Source: Papaver somniferum (Eukaryota > Streptophyta > Magnoliopsida > Ranunculales > Papaveraceae). Taken from it: a DNA stretch of 64,000 nucleotides. Position numbers and translations under genes: made by a program. The DNA lies in assembly GCF_003573695.1 (NCBI RefSeq), contig NC_039361.1, positions 87,624,149 through 87,688,148 of the forward strand. The letters are read 5' to 3'. Positions 10,847 through 21,177 of the stretch are shown here, in pieces; position 1 is the stretch's first letter, and the number at the start of each line of letters is the position of its first letter. The notes below the pieces were generated by a model. That model was not told where the DNA came from. It saw only the letters and a list, made by a program, of their open reading frames with translations, and searched no databases.

Positions 10847-11121
10847 GCTTCATTTAATATATCATTCCTCAGTTCTAAACCTGTTTTCTTCGGCACCCAT
10901 AAACGATTCCTGAAACGAAGAGCCTCATCAGAATGCAGCTTCCAGTCCTTGTTGTCCCTGTCATTTTCCATGTCTAAATACCTTACGAAATCTTGACTTT
11001 CAATCTGAGCCTTGACTATCCTCTGAATCAATGTAGATTGTACAGTCATTTGAGCCAAGTACTCTTTGCAAACACTACCATCATCAGTTTTTTGGAATAA
11101 ATAATCCGCAACTTCATCCAA
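10847..11121 (-). pseudogene. G1 integrase N-terminal fragment
   Basis: The frame 10783-11121 on minus reads as the stretch between RNase H and the integrase zinc finger, with LWVPKKTGLELRNDILNEA. Gypsy integrases continue with the HHCC zinc finger right after this point, but here the reading frame passes into the A2 LTR at 10846. The catalytic core is therefore missing. Confidence 0.8.
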
Positions 11122-11124
11122 TAA

Positions 11125-11659
11125 CTACCATTCCTTGATCATTAACTGTGCCAGAATCCCCTCCTTCTTACGACTAAGAGCATCAGCCACTATATTTGCC
11201 TTACTCGGATGATACAATAAAGTATAGTCATAGTCTTTCATGTACTCTGTCCAGTGTCTTTGCCTCATGTTCAATTCCTTCTGAGAAAACAAGTATTGCA
11301 AACTCTTATGATCTGAATACAACCTGAATTTCTCACCATATATGTAGTGCCTCCATATCTTCAAAGAAAACACAACAGCTGCCAACTCCAAATCATGCGT
11401 AGGGTAATTCTTTTCATGAATCTAACTTCCTGGAAGCATAAGCGATAACATGTATACTCTGCATTAACACACACCCAAGCCCAACATTAGATGCATCTGT
11501 ATAAACTGTCCCTGGACTCGGTACTTTCAACACCGGTGAAGAAGTTAAACGTCCCTTCAGCTCTTGAAATGCAGACTCACACTCAGTCGTCCATTCAAAT
11601 TTAACCCCTTTCTGTGTCAATCGACTCAATGGAGAAGCAATAACAGAAAAACCCTTCAC
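11125..11659 (-). pseudogene. G1 RNase H domain, frame-broken
   Basis: Two frames carry the domain. Minus 11414-11659 has FSVIASPLSRLTQKG and the first catalytic Asp in YTDASNVGLGCVLMQ. Minus 11125-11391 has the Glu-bearing [16 protein letters not shown], then [11 protein letters not shown] and [11 protein letters not shown], the classic gypsy RNase H end. A frameshift or stop near 11400 separates the halves. The enzyme would degrade the RNA strand of the cDNA hybrid. Confidence 0.9.
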
Positions 11660-12655
11660 AAACCGACGATAATAACCTGCCAGACCTAAGAAACTTCGGA
11701 TTTCTTAAACTTTCCTTGGTTGTTGCCAATTCAGAACGCTGTCAATCTTTGAAGGATCTACTGCGATTCCCCCACTTGAAACCACATAACCAAGAAATTT
11801 AACCTCATTCAACCAAAATTCACATTTACTAAACTTTGCATAAAGCTAATTTTCACGCAGAGTTTGAAGAACATTCCGCAAACGTAATTCATGATCTTCA
11901 CGAGTCTTTGAATAAATCAGAATATCATCAATGAATACAATCACACATACATTCAAATATGGCCAGAGTATCCTATGCATCAAATCCATGAAAGCAGCTG
12001 GTGCGTTAGATAAACCAAAAGGCATAACAAGATATTCATAGTGCCGTAACGCTGTCCTAAATGCTGTTTTTGGAATATCACCTTCCTTGATTCTTAACTG
12101 ATGATACCCTGTCCTAAAGTCAATCTTAGCATAGAAATTAGCATCTTTCAACTGATCGAACAAATCATCTATCCTTGGAAGTGGATACCTATTCTTAATA
12201 GTGACCTTATTCAACTTTCTATAATCCACACATAACCTGAACGTATTTATCTTTCTTTTTCACAAATAAAACAGGAGCACCCCATGGAGAAAAACTAGTG
12301 GAATAAATCCTAAACTTAATAACTCTTCTATCCGTGACTTTAACTCTTTCTTTTCACAAGAAGCCATATGGTAAGGATTTTTCGAAATTGGAGAAGTTCC
12401 TGGCAGTAAATCAATGCAAAAATCTATGCCTCTCTTAGGTGGTAACCCTGGCAGAACATTAGGGAACACATCTTTAAATTCACGCACTACAGCTATTGAC
12501 TCTACTGTCACCGTATCCTCAGTGATACAAGCAAGCAAACCAAGCCCATTTTCACCACTAGCCTTTTTCAGTTTCTGAAACGAACTCTGTGGCTTTATGG
12601 AACCCACAAACGGAGATTTACCAGGAAAATGAAATGTTATACTTTTGCATAACAA
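11660..12655 (-). pseudogene. G1 reverse transcriptase, frame-broken
   Basis: Minus 12260-12655 contains the PR-RT linker (VVREFKDVFPNVLPGLPP, then DLLPGTSPISKNPY). Minus 11846-12229 holds the RT fingers and palm: [48 protein letters not shown] and the catalytic FIDDILIYS (FIDD is the usual gypsy variant of YxDD). The thumb region at 11660-11845 still reads as RT-like but contains a stop near 11705. Confidence 0.92.
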
Positions 12656-13005
12656 TCCACACTAGCATGATATTTAGCTAACCAATCCATACCTAATATG
12701 ATATCAGAACCACACATTTCTAACACTATCAAGTCTGCAAAAAATTCTTGGTCATTAACCATCATCACACATTTCTCGCAAACTCGAAAAGGAAAGGTTT
12801 TTCTCCCTAGTGGTGTAGCCAAAGCTAAAATTTTGTTGTTACATATCATGTCCAACTCCAGTTCAGTAGCTATGCTTAGATTTATAAATGATTGGGTAGA
12901 ATCAGTGTCTATCAGCACATGAATTAGATGATTGAATAATAACATCTTACCTTCAACTACTTGATCGGTCGCCGAACCATCCCCTTCTACCATGGTATAA
13001 AACAC
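12637..13005 (-). pseudogene. G1 retropepsin-like protease
   Basis: A 122-codon frame has the fold landmarks of a gypsy aspartic protease: VLIDTDSTQSFINLSIA at the active site and IILGMDWLAKYHASVDC near the C-terminus. The usual catalytic motif is D-[ST]-G-[AS]; here it is D-T-D-S, so the glycine is replaced and activity is doubtful. Confidence 0.85.
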
Positions 13006-13164
13006 TTGACTCTCTTCTGATGTTTCTTAGATAAAAGTTACTATTGGCTCCATTGCATATGCCGTTCCTTGTTGGGATAACCCTGCTGGTGGGTTCTTTG
13101 GGCAATCTCTCCTAAGGTGACCCCCTTCACCGCAGGCATAACATTTGAAGGTTGGTGCAGCCGA

Positions 13165-13290
13165 ACGTACTTGCTGGAAACGTACACATCTTCCTTGCTG
13201 GAAACGTACCCATCTTCCTTGAGGTCTAATTGCAGGTGGACGCTGGAAACGTACCCATCTTCCTTGAGGTCTAACTGCAGGTGGACGCGT
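13165..13290 (-). repeat. Tandem repeats in the G1 gag basic region
   Basis: CTGGAAACGTACCCATCTTC recurs three times on plus (13174, 13197 and 13242 regions, the first with a T to A variation), with TTGAGGTCTAAxTGCAGGTGGACG following two of them. This expands the Arg/Pro-rich linker next to the knuckle. Confidence 0.75.
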
Positions 13291-13737
13291 TGTAGGTGGT
13301 ATTGATGCTGATCCTGTTGATCATGGTCTTATTGATGGTCTGAAAAAAATCTGATAGGAGCAGAAAACATTGGCCGTTTTGCTGGTCCTTGTCTTGCTGA
13401 AAATTGTTGTGGCCTTTCACTAACTCGTGTTGCAAGTTGATCCTCCATCTCCTTTTCATAATCAAGAGACTGATTCAAAGCATCCTCATATGTCCTGATT
13501 CGTAAACATGAGAGTTGCTTTCGCATCTCGGAATCCAATCCCCTGATAAATTTCTTCGCTTTAGCCTCATCCGTGGCTATCAACTCTGCTTCGTAACGTG
13601 ACAACCTTATAAATTTATCATTATAAGCGTTAACGGACATACCCCTTTTCTAAAAACATGAACTCATAAAATTTCCTATCTCTTGCCGGATCAGGTACAT
13701 ACTTGTCCATAAACAAAACTTTAAACCTATTTCAGGT

Positions 13738-13873
13738 ACATCACCCGCTTTCATTACTGCCTTCCACCAATCTCGCGCTGGTCCTCGAAATATGTAGGTA
13801 GCATTACTTCATCACCCGCTTTCATTACTGCCTTCCACCAATCTCACGATGGTCCTCGAAATATGTAGGTAGC
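13738..13873 (-). repeat. Direct duplication in the G1 gag domain
   Basis: A ~65-bp segment containing CATCACCCGCTTTCATTACT occurs at 13738-13800 and again at 13809-13873, both ending CTCGAAATATGTAGGTAGC. It is nearly identical, hence recent. Confidence 0.85.
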
Positions 13874-14411
13874 CAACCTGACCCACATATCTCTATCATC
13901 GATTACATGTTCTAAAACATGTTGCAATCATTCTTCCGCTTTCTCGGGATTTGGTGGGCTGCCATTAAATTCTTCTGGAGCGAGCTTTATATACAGTGGA
14001 AGTAACTGTCCAAGTTGATTTTGATTTTGTGCTGGCATAATCAGATTCCCTTGGTTCGAAGTTTGACCTGCACTCCCTGAGTTGTGTCTTGGAGGCAAAA
14101 TCCCAAGCCTTTCTTCCAATAACAGTTGATGTTGCCTCATCTCTGCCATAGACTTCATTAATATCTCCAGATTACTACTCTCAATATGTTGTTCAGTTCC
14201 ACCCTCCAAACTTTGATTTTCATTATTGTCTGCCATTCTCTACCACCGCAACAAGAATATAAATCTTAATGTCTAAAACTTTACAAGACATATTATAAGC
14301 ATACTACTCACAAACAACAACAAATAACAACTACCATATTCAATAAGATTTTTATTCTTGATGTCCTTTAACTCTAGCTTTTACTAAGCGCCCTATAAGA
14401 CCTACTAATGG

Positions 14412-14423
14412 GCTCTGATACCA
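14412..14423 (-). other. G1 primer binding site (initiator-Met tRNA)
   Basis: TGGTATCAGAGC on minus, four bases from the LTR end. The untranslated leader to the gag start spans 14237-14411. Confidence 0.85.
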
Positions 14424-14427
14424 ACAC

Positions 14428-16711
14428 TGTAGCGCCCCAATTCCCTAATCTGAGTTTAAAACACTATTTCATACTAGGGTGCTAAGAACAGTAATAAGGG
14501 TCCGAAATACTGATGTTGAAAACAAAAGGAAAGAACAAAGACAGCACAAGAGTATACAGACCTGGACCCAAGATAGCTATATTCAGTACATTACTAACTA
14601 TTTACATACAAAGAGTTGGAGATAGATAATATACACTACACATTAGTTGGTACTTCACTTACATGCAAAAGTACATCACTCTCAAGTTCTACCTACACAG
14701 ATCTGCCCCCAAAAAGTTACCGGCAGTTACCTTTCTATATACAAGTTAAAAACCCTTTACTCGACCCATACATTAATCTCTTCTTCAGCCGTGTCAACAC
14801 CAGTTACATCAGAGCTTCCTGCCACTAAAAGGAGATGGAAGGGTGAGCTAAACAAGCCCAATAGATACTTACACTTCTCAAAAGTAATCATCAAAGTTGA
14901 GTTTCAAACCATGCAAGTTTCCCAAAACACAGATAAACATTTGAATCACTGAAATGAACAACCAAGTATTCCAGATATTAAAACAAGATCAACACTCGCA
15001 TAACAATCATGTACATGGAATTTACTCCTCCTTCAAACAATGTATAATATTCAATGCCAAATTCCAGCACCTAGATAGTAATACTGCGGTGTATCGCCCT
15101 AGCCATGGCATAAAATCTCGAAAGAAAGTAGTTATAAAATGGAGGAGCAAAGTTCCTATGTACCACAGATGGAAACTCTTGTTTCCCATAACATACATAC
15201 AGGCAAGCCACATTTTAGGTCCTTTCTAAGTAAAAGAAAGGCCAAAAGAATCAACAGAACTTTAGGGAATCAAAGACCAGCAATATATGAGTTTTGTTTA
15301 AGTGCATAAGTAAGTTTTGTGAAAAGACATTAATGGTACAAAAGAGTAATATAAGTTCCCACCTTTACCCGCTACTCAAACCTTAACCTTTGCAGTTCGC
15401 CTATCGAAGCCAGAGATACCTTAAGCACACAGAAATTAAGTTAGAAAATAACGAACTTACCGAAACTGACCTATACATAACATTACAGACTAATCTATCC
15501 CTTAACTATGGCCTATAAACAACGAGTTGTAGCACTTAACATCAATCTGAAAATATTGGAGTAACCTGTAAACATTGACAGTAGAAACTTAAAGCTAGTT
15601 CAAGAAGTGAAGGTGTCAATTTTGTTGTTACTCCAGTTGAGTCAAATCTCAAAACATACAAATCTGACAATGACATTGAATAACACACTGGAATTGTTGT
15701 TCACAAAGCTAAAATTCTCAAGAAGTCATCCTAACCTAGTTCAATCCCAAAACAGTCTATAATCAGACCCAAAAGTCAATAAACAATGTATGAAACTTTT
15801 CTGAAATGACGACGTTAATTCCGATCCAACAAATTTGCTTAAGAAGTCTAAAATTCAAAGTGAAATGGGAGACTACACTATATTTGATTCTAATTCCTAA
15901 CAAATTAAACCCCTATCATGAACCCACAGTGAGAGGTCAAAACGAGAATTGGATTCAAGTAAATCCTAAGATTTTCGGTGTTCACAGCTTCCTAAATATC
16001 ACTAATTTCCTCCTTACTTCGAATTCCAATCCAATCATGATTCAGAACTAGGCAGAGATGAAATCAAAACCTTTAAAAAAAAAACTAGGTTTTACATACT
16101 TAATTTTAGTAGAAAAATTGCTAAAATCTGAGGGAATGAATCATTGAATAAACTGTAAAATTCTCAATCTGTTGAAAAAATATGTGTAATCAAGGTTGAA
16201 CCATACCTCCAATCTTCAATCAGGAGGACATAAGAAATCCATTTCTTTTACTCTCAAATTTCCTATCAGTCGACGAAATTCAGAACACCAAACACCTCAC
16301 TTTCAATCACTAAGGTTCATAGAAAAATTGGGTAGAATTTTTCGACGTTCGTGGTTGAATTTTTCTTCTTCTTCTCACCTGAGTTTCTCGTGGGTTTCTC
16401 TGTGAGTATTCTCTTTCAGTGACCAGGTACCAAATGTCTCAGATGGATAAACCATAAGAGTTTTGACACAAACTCATTCCGAAACTACCCCTAACCAGCT
16501 TACTAACCAAAGCATGACACGGACCCTAGGTGTCGAAGTGAAACTCCGCCACAGTTCTAGCCAAAAATAAATAAGTGAAAATGTAGTCCAAGTGCAACTC
16601 ATCTGATCTGCACAACTTAACATGTTATTAAGCCAAATTCACAACCACAGTACGAGGCATAAAAGCACCTTGATTAGTCGATAATCAAAAAGTAAATACT
16701 GGGTTTTTACA
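14428..16711 (-). repeat. G1 LTR, about 2.28 kb
   Basis: On minus it would start TGTAAAAACCCAG at 16711 and end GGGGCGCTACA at 14428, giving TG...CA ends typical of gypsy LTRs. The right edge is set by the point where sequence shared with the B2 5' LTR (from 22828) resumes at 16712. No second copy is present to confirm it. Open frames inside (14616-14952, 14954-15229, 15806-16051) look incidental. Confidence 0.7.
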
Positions 16712-17875
16712 TCCTTTTTCATACTTACAATCTTGGAATCGATTTGTCACACTTCCAAACAAGTTTAGAATTGGTTCATCTGATTTCCAAGAACTACGTG
16801 ATTGATTATCCTATCAAATCACTAAACATGGATTTCACGGTTTTACCAAAACAAGTTTCGGTTCTACCTCCATGTGGGTACTAGAATTAGTCACGCTAGT
16901 TACCAAAACTTGGTTGACTAGGTACTAGAATCGGTTCCCACATATATATGGTATCTAACTTGTATTTGGTGCACATGTCCATAGGATCGGTTCCCAATGT
17001 CTAAAAACGTGTTGCACATGTTCATAGGATCAGTTCCCAATAACTAGAAACTTGTTGCACCTCTTACAAGGATCGATTCCCCTTTTGTGATCGGTTGCAC
17101 CTCTTACTAGGATCGGTTCCCCTTTTCCTAGCGTTGGTCATACCAATTACAACAAATCGATCATACCATCTCAGGTGATTACTTAAGATCAGTTTCACTA
17201 ATAACAGTCATACCAATACAAAAGTCAGGCCTTGTGAATAGTTTTACCAAGAACATAAGCAAGTCATGAGCGGTTATACTAAACACACATATTGGTAATT
17301 CAAAATATTTGCAAGGAATAACAATATCAATAAGCCTAGCGATTTCCCTTTCGGTTCATAACACAAGTTTATGAATTGTACTTCCTTTAAACTAATGTAA
17401 AAACATTAATTCCTAGGACGAAATATTCACCTCATACCCATACATAATCACAATAGCATTCATACGATTATGTCGATGTCTTATATACGAAGTTCAAAAG
17501 ATAAGCGTTATACTTCGTATTGTATTCCTTAATACTATGTATAACTAGAGTATAATCATTCACAACTTCACAGTTATGTTTTCAATATGCACGACTTGAA
17601 AGATACGTTAGGGAATGAAACAGTTCAAGTCAAATATTACTAACCTCAAGTGGAAGGATGATGTCGTCGTTGTAGCTTCTTACTTCATCACATGCTTAAA
17701 GTCTTCACGTGATACTTGTAATGTCTCATATCCTAATACTTTCAAGCTAACCTATACGAAGTTGACTCTTGTAAATAATCAAGCGACTCTTTAAATGAGT
17801 TTTGATTCACTAAAATATGATAACCAAACTTGACATACCAACGCTTGGTGGGTTCAACCGAGCTATGCTCTAACA
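16712..17875 (-). repeat. B2 3' LTR, first ~1.16 kb only
   Basis: Starts TGTTAGAGCATAGCTCGG on minus at 17875 and matches the 5' LTR region 22828-23983 nearly base for base. The remaining ~1.65 kb was displaced when G1 inserted. Contains five variants of GGATCGGTTCCC at about 16925-17125. Confidence 0.9.
16920..17130 (-). repeat. GGATCGGTTCCC repeat cassette in B LTR
   Basis: Five spaced variants of (A)GGATCGGTTCCC occur at roughly 45-bp spacing. The same cassette lies at about 23035-23230 and, inverted, at 53020-53240. Confidence 0.75.
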
Positions 17876-19739
17876 ATCTCCCCATTTGTCAATTTTAGTG
17901 ACAAAACTCTTACATCATATGGATAAAAAAAATTACAAGAATTTATTACACATCGCTTGATTCCCGAATTCAACAACACAATAATCTGTATACATTCAAT
18001 CCATAAATGTCGTTGTTGACATTATAATAACAAAGATAATACTCCCCCTAAAGGTAAGATAGGTAGATTTTTCAATCCGCACGTCTTTGTTATTCCAATC
18101 ATCATATGATATGTTACTCTCCCTTAGTCTATGCTTTACTCTTTCGTTAGATATAACGTTTAAGCACCATTGTCTTTTACCTTAGTGATACCAAATTAAT
18201 ACAAATCAATATAAATATCACTTGTTTACTCCATATATTTCTCCCCCTTTTCGTCATAAAATGACAAAGGTTCGAGCAAATAAAAAAGCAAACCGAAAGG
18301 ATCTTACAAATCTTATAACACTTGCAAAACTTATAAGAGTTAAGCACGAGGGTTCCACACACCATTTTTGATAACCAATATCAAAACCGAAACTACAAAG
18401 TAATTTTGTTTTGATATGTTACCAAGGAAACAATTGCCCAAAGCAATTTTCCCTAATAGTTTAGCAAACCAAAAATCGACTAAGCACCTTAGTTCCTTTG
18501 CTAAACCGATTGTACAAATACAACCGCTTTTTCAATAAGACCAAAATAAAGATCAGAATTAACTCTATTTTTCTCATCGGGCTCTAGTTATTCTCATCAA
18601 TAACATAGACCTTTCAATTTTAAACAAGACAATTACTAGGTTAGTTAACTAGCATTTCTTTTTAAGGCATTCAATTAGACTTGAATAACTGAAACCTCCA
18701 CTTTGATAAGTCTAACTAAGATCAGAATAACTTAGTTTCTATCCGGAATCGAATTGGACTAAACAGTTCATCCCGAAAACTCTTTTGTTAAGCCATAAAC
18801 AATTCATACAAACCAAGTAAATCAACTTGCATAATTATTTACCTCAACCGGAAGCAATTGAAACAACATAGACATTAAAGCACCGCAATTGGACCGAAAT
18901 TTTGTAAGCCTAAACAATTGATACCAATCAATAAAGCAAGATAACAATAGTTTTTCTTAACCGGAAACAATTGAATCACACACATCCATACATAAACAAT
19001 GGAATAAACATCAATTGTACCGAAATTTTGTTAAGCAAAAGCAATAAATATATGCAATAAAATCAGGATTTTCTTAAACAGGAAAACGATTAACTAACAA
19101 AGTAGCTACCTCAAATTCTTTATCCTCTTCTCCGTTAATGTTTGCATCTTCCCAGGGAGAATTGATACCAAAATATCACTATGTTTTCATCCTCTTGCAA
19201 GACAAAAGAACAACAACAACCAAACTTTACCAGAGAAAGGTTGAAAACCGGTTTTAACTTATGCATAGCAAAAGTTGAAACCCCGAAACACATGATTTTA
19301 TGCTAAACCAAACGATTCAACATATTATGACTTTTTCACATATTGTTTCAATCAAAACCCCTCATGATCCTTTGATAAAGCCTACCAACATGGGCTAGAA
19401 CTTAATCCTGCTAAATCAAAAGGTCACCCAAACCATAAGGGTTCACACAATATGAGATCGAATATCAAGGTTATGAAAACCGAAATCAAACATCCCATAA
19501 ACATACATAACAATAAAAATAAAGCATTCAAGCACATGTTATGTAAACGAAAAAACTATCACAAGAAAAATTATGAACTAATAATTTTATTCATAAATAA
19601 GATAGTTTTATTCATAATAGACCTTACACAATTATTGAAAGAAATCAAAAACTGATGTCTATTTTTCTGAACAAGAGTTTAAACTTATTCATCCTTGTTA
19701 TCTAATACAAGTGTCTTCTCAGGTCATTTGTAATTCCGT
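17876..19739 (-). other. B2 3' noncoding region with polypurine tracts
   Basis: Matches the B1 region 50570-52280 in reverse. On minus it has purine tracts at about 18238-18254 (GACGAAAAGGGGGAGAAA), 18116-18126 and 18040-18052, and a terminal tract AATGGGGAGA at 17878-17887 beside the LTR. No conserved ORF is seen; frames at 18177-18365 and 19452-19655 are short and unsupported. Confidence 0.75.
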
Positions 19740-21033
19740 TTAAGGAGTAATCTCATCAAGTAGAGACTGAAACTTCCACAAAACATTCTCAAGATGATTA
19801 AGAGTGATGGTAAGGTGCACAACATCATCTGACGAATTTTCATGGGATGTTTTTATTAACTTTTTGTAGTAGAGTACTCGTTTCCATTCAGTATCAACTC
19901 TTTCATCAAGTAGGACTCTTCTTCCGATTAGGTCTAGTACACCATCTAGTAAACTGGATGCATGCACCTTTGAAGAGGATATGAGTTGAATTAAATGACA
20001 ACATGTGTTGTTGCACAACGTTAGCCTTTCTGATTCTAGGGAATCAAGATATTTTTCAATCTCATGAATACAGTATTCACTGACAATTTCTCCACAGGTT
20101 ACTCCATCACCATATGTAGAATTTGGTAGCACTTTCCCTTGAACATTCGAGCAAGTTTCTTGGATAGAATCATCGTTGTAAGCTTTCTCCTTAGATCTTC
20201 ATTCGGTATCATCCTTGAAAGTATGCTTAAGAGAGCCTCTAGATAAATATTTTGAGAAATCACAAAGTTTACCTTGACCGAAAATATTATAAAGACTTGC
20301 AAAACAGTCCAAGTATTTATTTCCGATGTTGAGGAGACATCTATTATTAACAAAACATATTTTCGGTAATAGATTCTTTTAATAGGCATGATACCAATCC
20401 GTTCATGGATTTTTAGGAACCGAAATGGTCCACAGAACCGAAGATCAACCCATGAGTTATAGGTTATGACATAGTTTGACATATCAGGATTACCAAATCC
20501 TTTTAGCCTGTCACTGGTTTCGAAGAAACCATTGTGAGGTGAATGCATATGGCTATTTTTCATTGAAAAGATGAAAAGATACTTCTTGTTGTCATAAGTT
20601 CGAAGTGTTTCTTTAACTCGACTTATATTGCAATAGGATTTTATTACAATATTGTTTTTCAATATAGTAAGAGCTCTGTTTGAGAATTCCTTTCCATAAG
20701 GTTGCTTCTAAAATCTAATCCAACAGGATTGTTTGTGGATATTGTTGATAAAGGACCAAAGACAAGATTCACAAACTTTAAGATTTTGATATGATAATTT
20801 CTCTTAGTGAGATGTTCACAATGAGAAATAGAAGCAACATAGGAGGCATTCAGTAACCCAATCAGGTTACTATTGAGAATCCTTCTTGAACTATATTGAT
20901 TTCCTTGAATGAGATATTCATAAGGGGAAATCAGTGTGTCATCTGTTAGATGAAAGAGAGACTTTCTCGAGAAGTTGTAAGTTCTTAACCAACTCCTAGA
21001 AGATTCCTTTAATGAGAGTATTGCACTCTTCAT
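19740..21033 (-). pseudogene. B2 payload ORF of unknown function, two frameshifts
   Basis: Three minus-strand frames follow one another with small overlaps: 21033-20659 (124 codons), 20662-20099 (187) and 20132-19740 (130). Each junction shifts the frame by one base, so they look like one ancestral reading frame of about 430 codons. The first begins at the first good ATG downstream of the PBS. I do not recognise the protein. It has no zinc knuckle, DSG/DTG, YVDD or DDE motif. The second part has a hydrophobic stretch (TVLQVFIIFSVKVNFVI), and the third is acidic and helical with Leu-rich segments (VHLTITLNHLENVLWKFQSL). It occupies the place of gag in the related element B1. Confidence 0.6.
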
Positions 21034-21163
21034 TTGTGTCCTCCACCATGGGACCTTGAGGATATCAAATCATGCGACTACGTTAACTGAATCAGACATA
21101 GATTCAATTCTTATAGGTTGGATCGCACCAAACACAGATTGTTAGATCTTTTCGTGTTTGCCT

Positions 21164-21175
21164 GCTCTGATACCA
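21164..21175 (-). other. B2 primer binding site (initiator-Met tRNA)
   Basis: TGGTATCAGAGC on minus, two bases inside the LTR end. The leader after it (GCAGGCAAACACGAAAAG...) is nearly the same as in B1, up to an SDSV/DSVN-coding stretch where the two elements diverge. Confidence 0.9.
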
Positions 21176-21177
21176 AT

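Larger units (their letters stand above)
13085..14236 (-). pseudogene. gag: G1 gag, broken into frames
   Basis: The N-terminal frame (14236-13928) starts MADNNENQSLEGG and has the conserved IKLAPEEFNGSP just before the retrotransposon gag domain. The C-terminal frame (13640-13329) has YNDKFIRLSRYE and KAKKFIRGLDSEMRKQL of the gypsy gag domain. Downstream, minus translation at about 13090-13140 gives CYACGEGGHLRRDC, a complete CX2CX4HX4C zinc knuckle. The middle section is disrupted by a tandem duplication (13738-13873). Confidence 0.85.
10847..16711 (-). mobile_element. G1: Ty3/gypsy chromovirus-like element, 3' end missing
   Basis: Read on minus it has LTR, PBS, gag, protease, RT, RNase H and the N-terminus of integrase, in gypsy order (integrase last). 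Motifs match Tekay/Del-type chromoviruses. The integrase stops at the A2 LTR, so the rest of pol and the 3' LTR are gone. Its LTR cuts into the 3' LTR of B2. Many frameshifts make it inactive. Confidence 0.9.
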
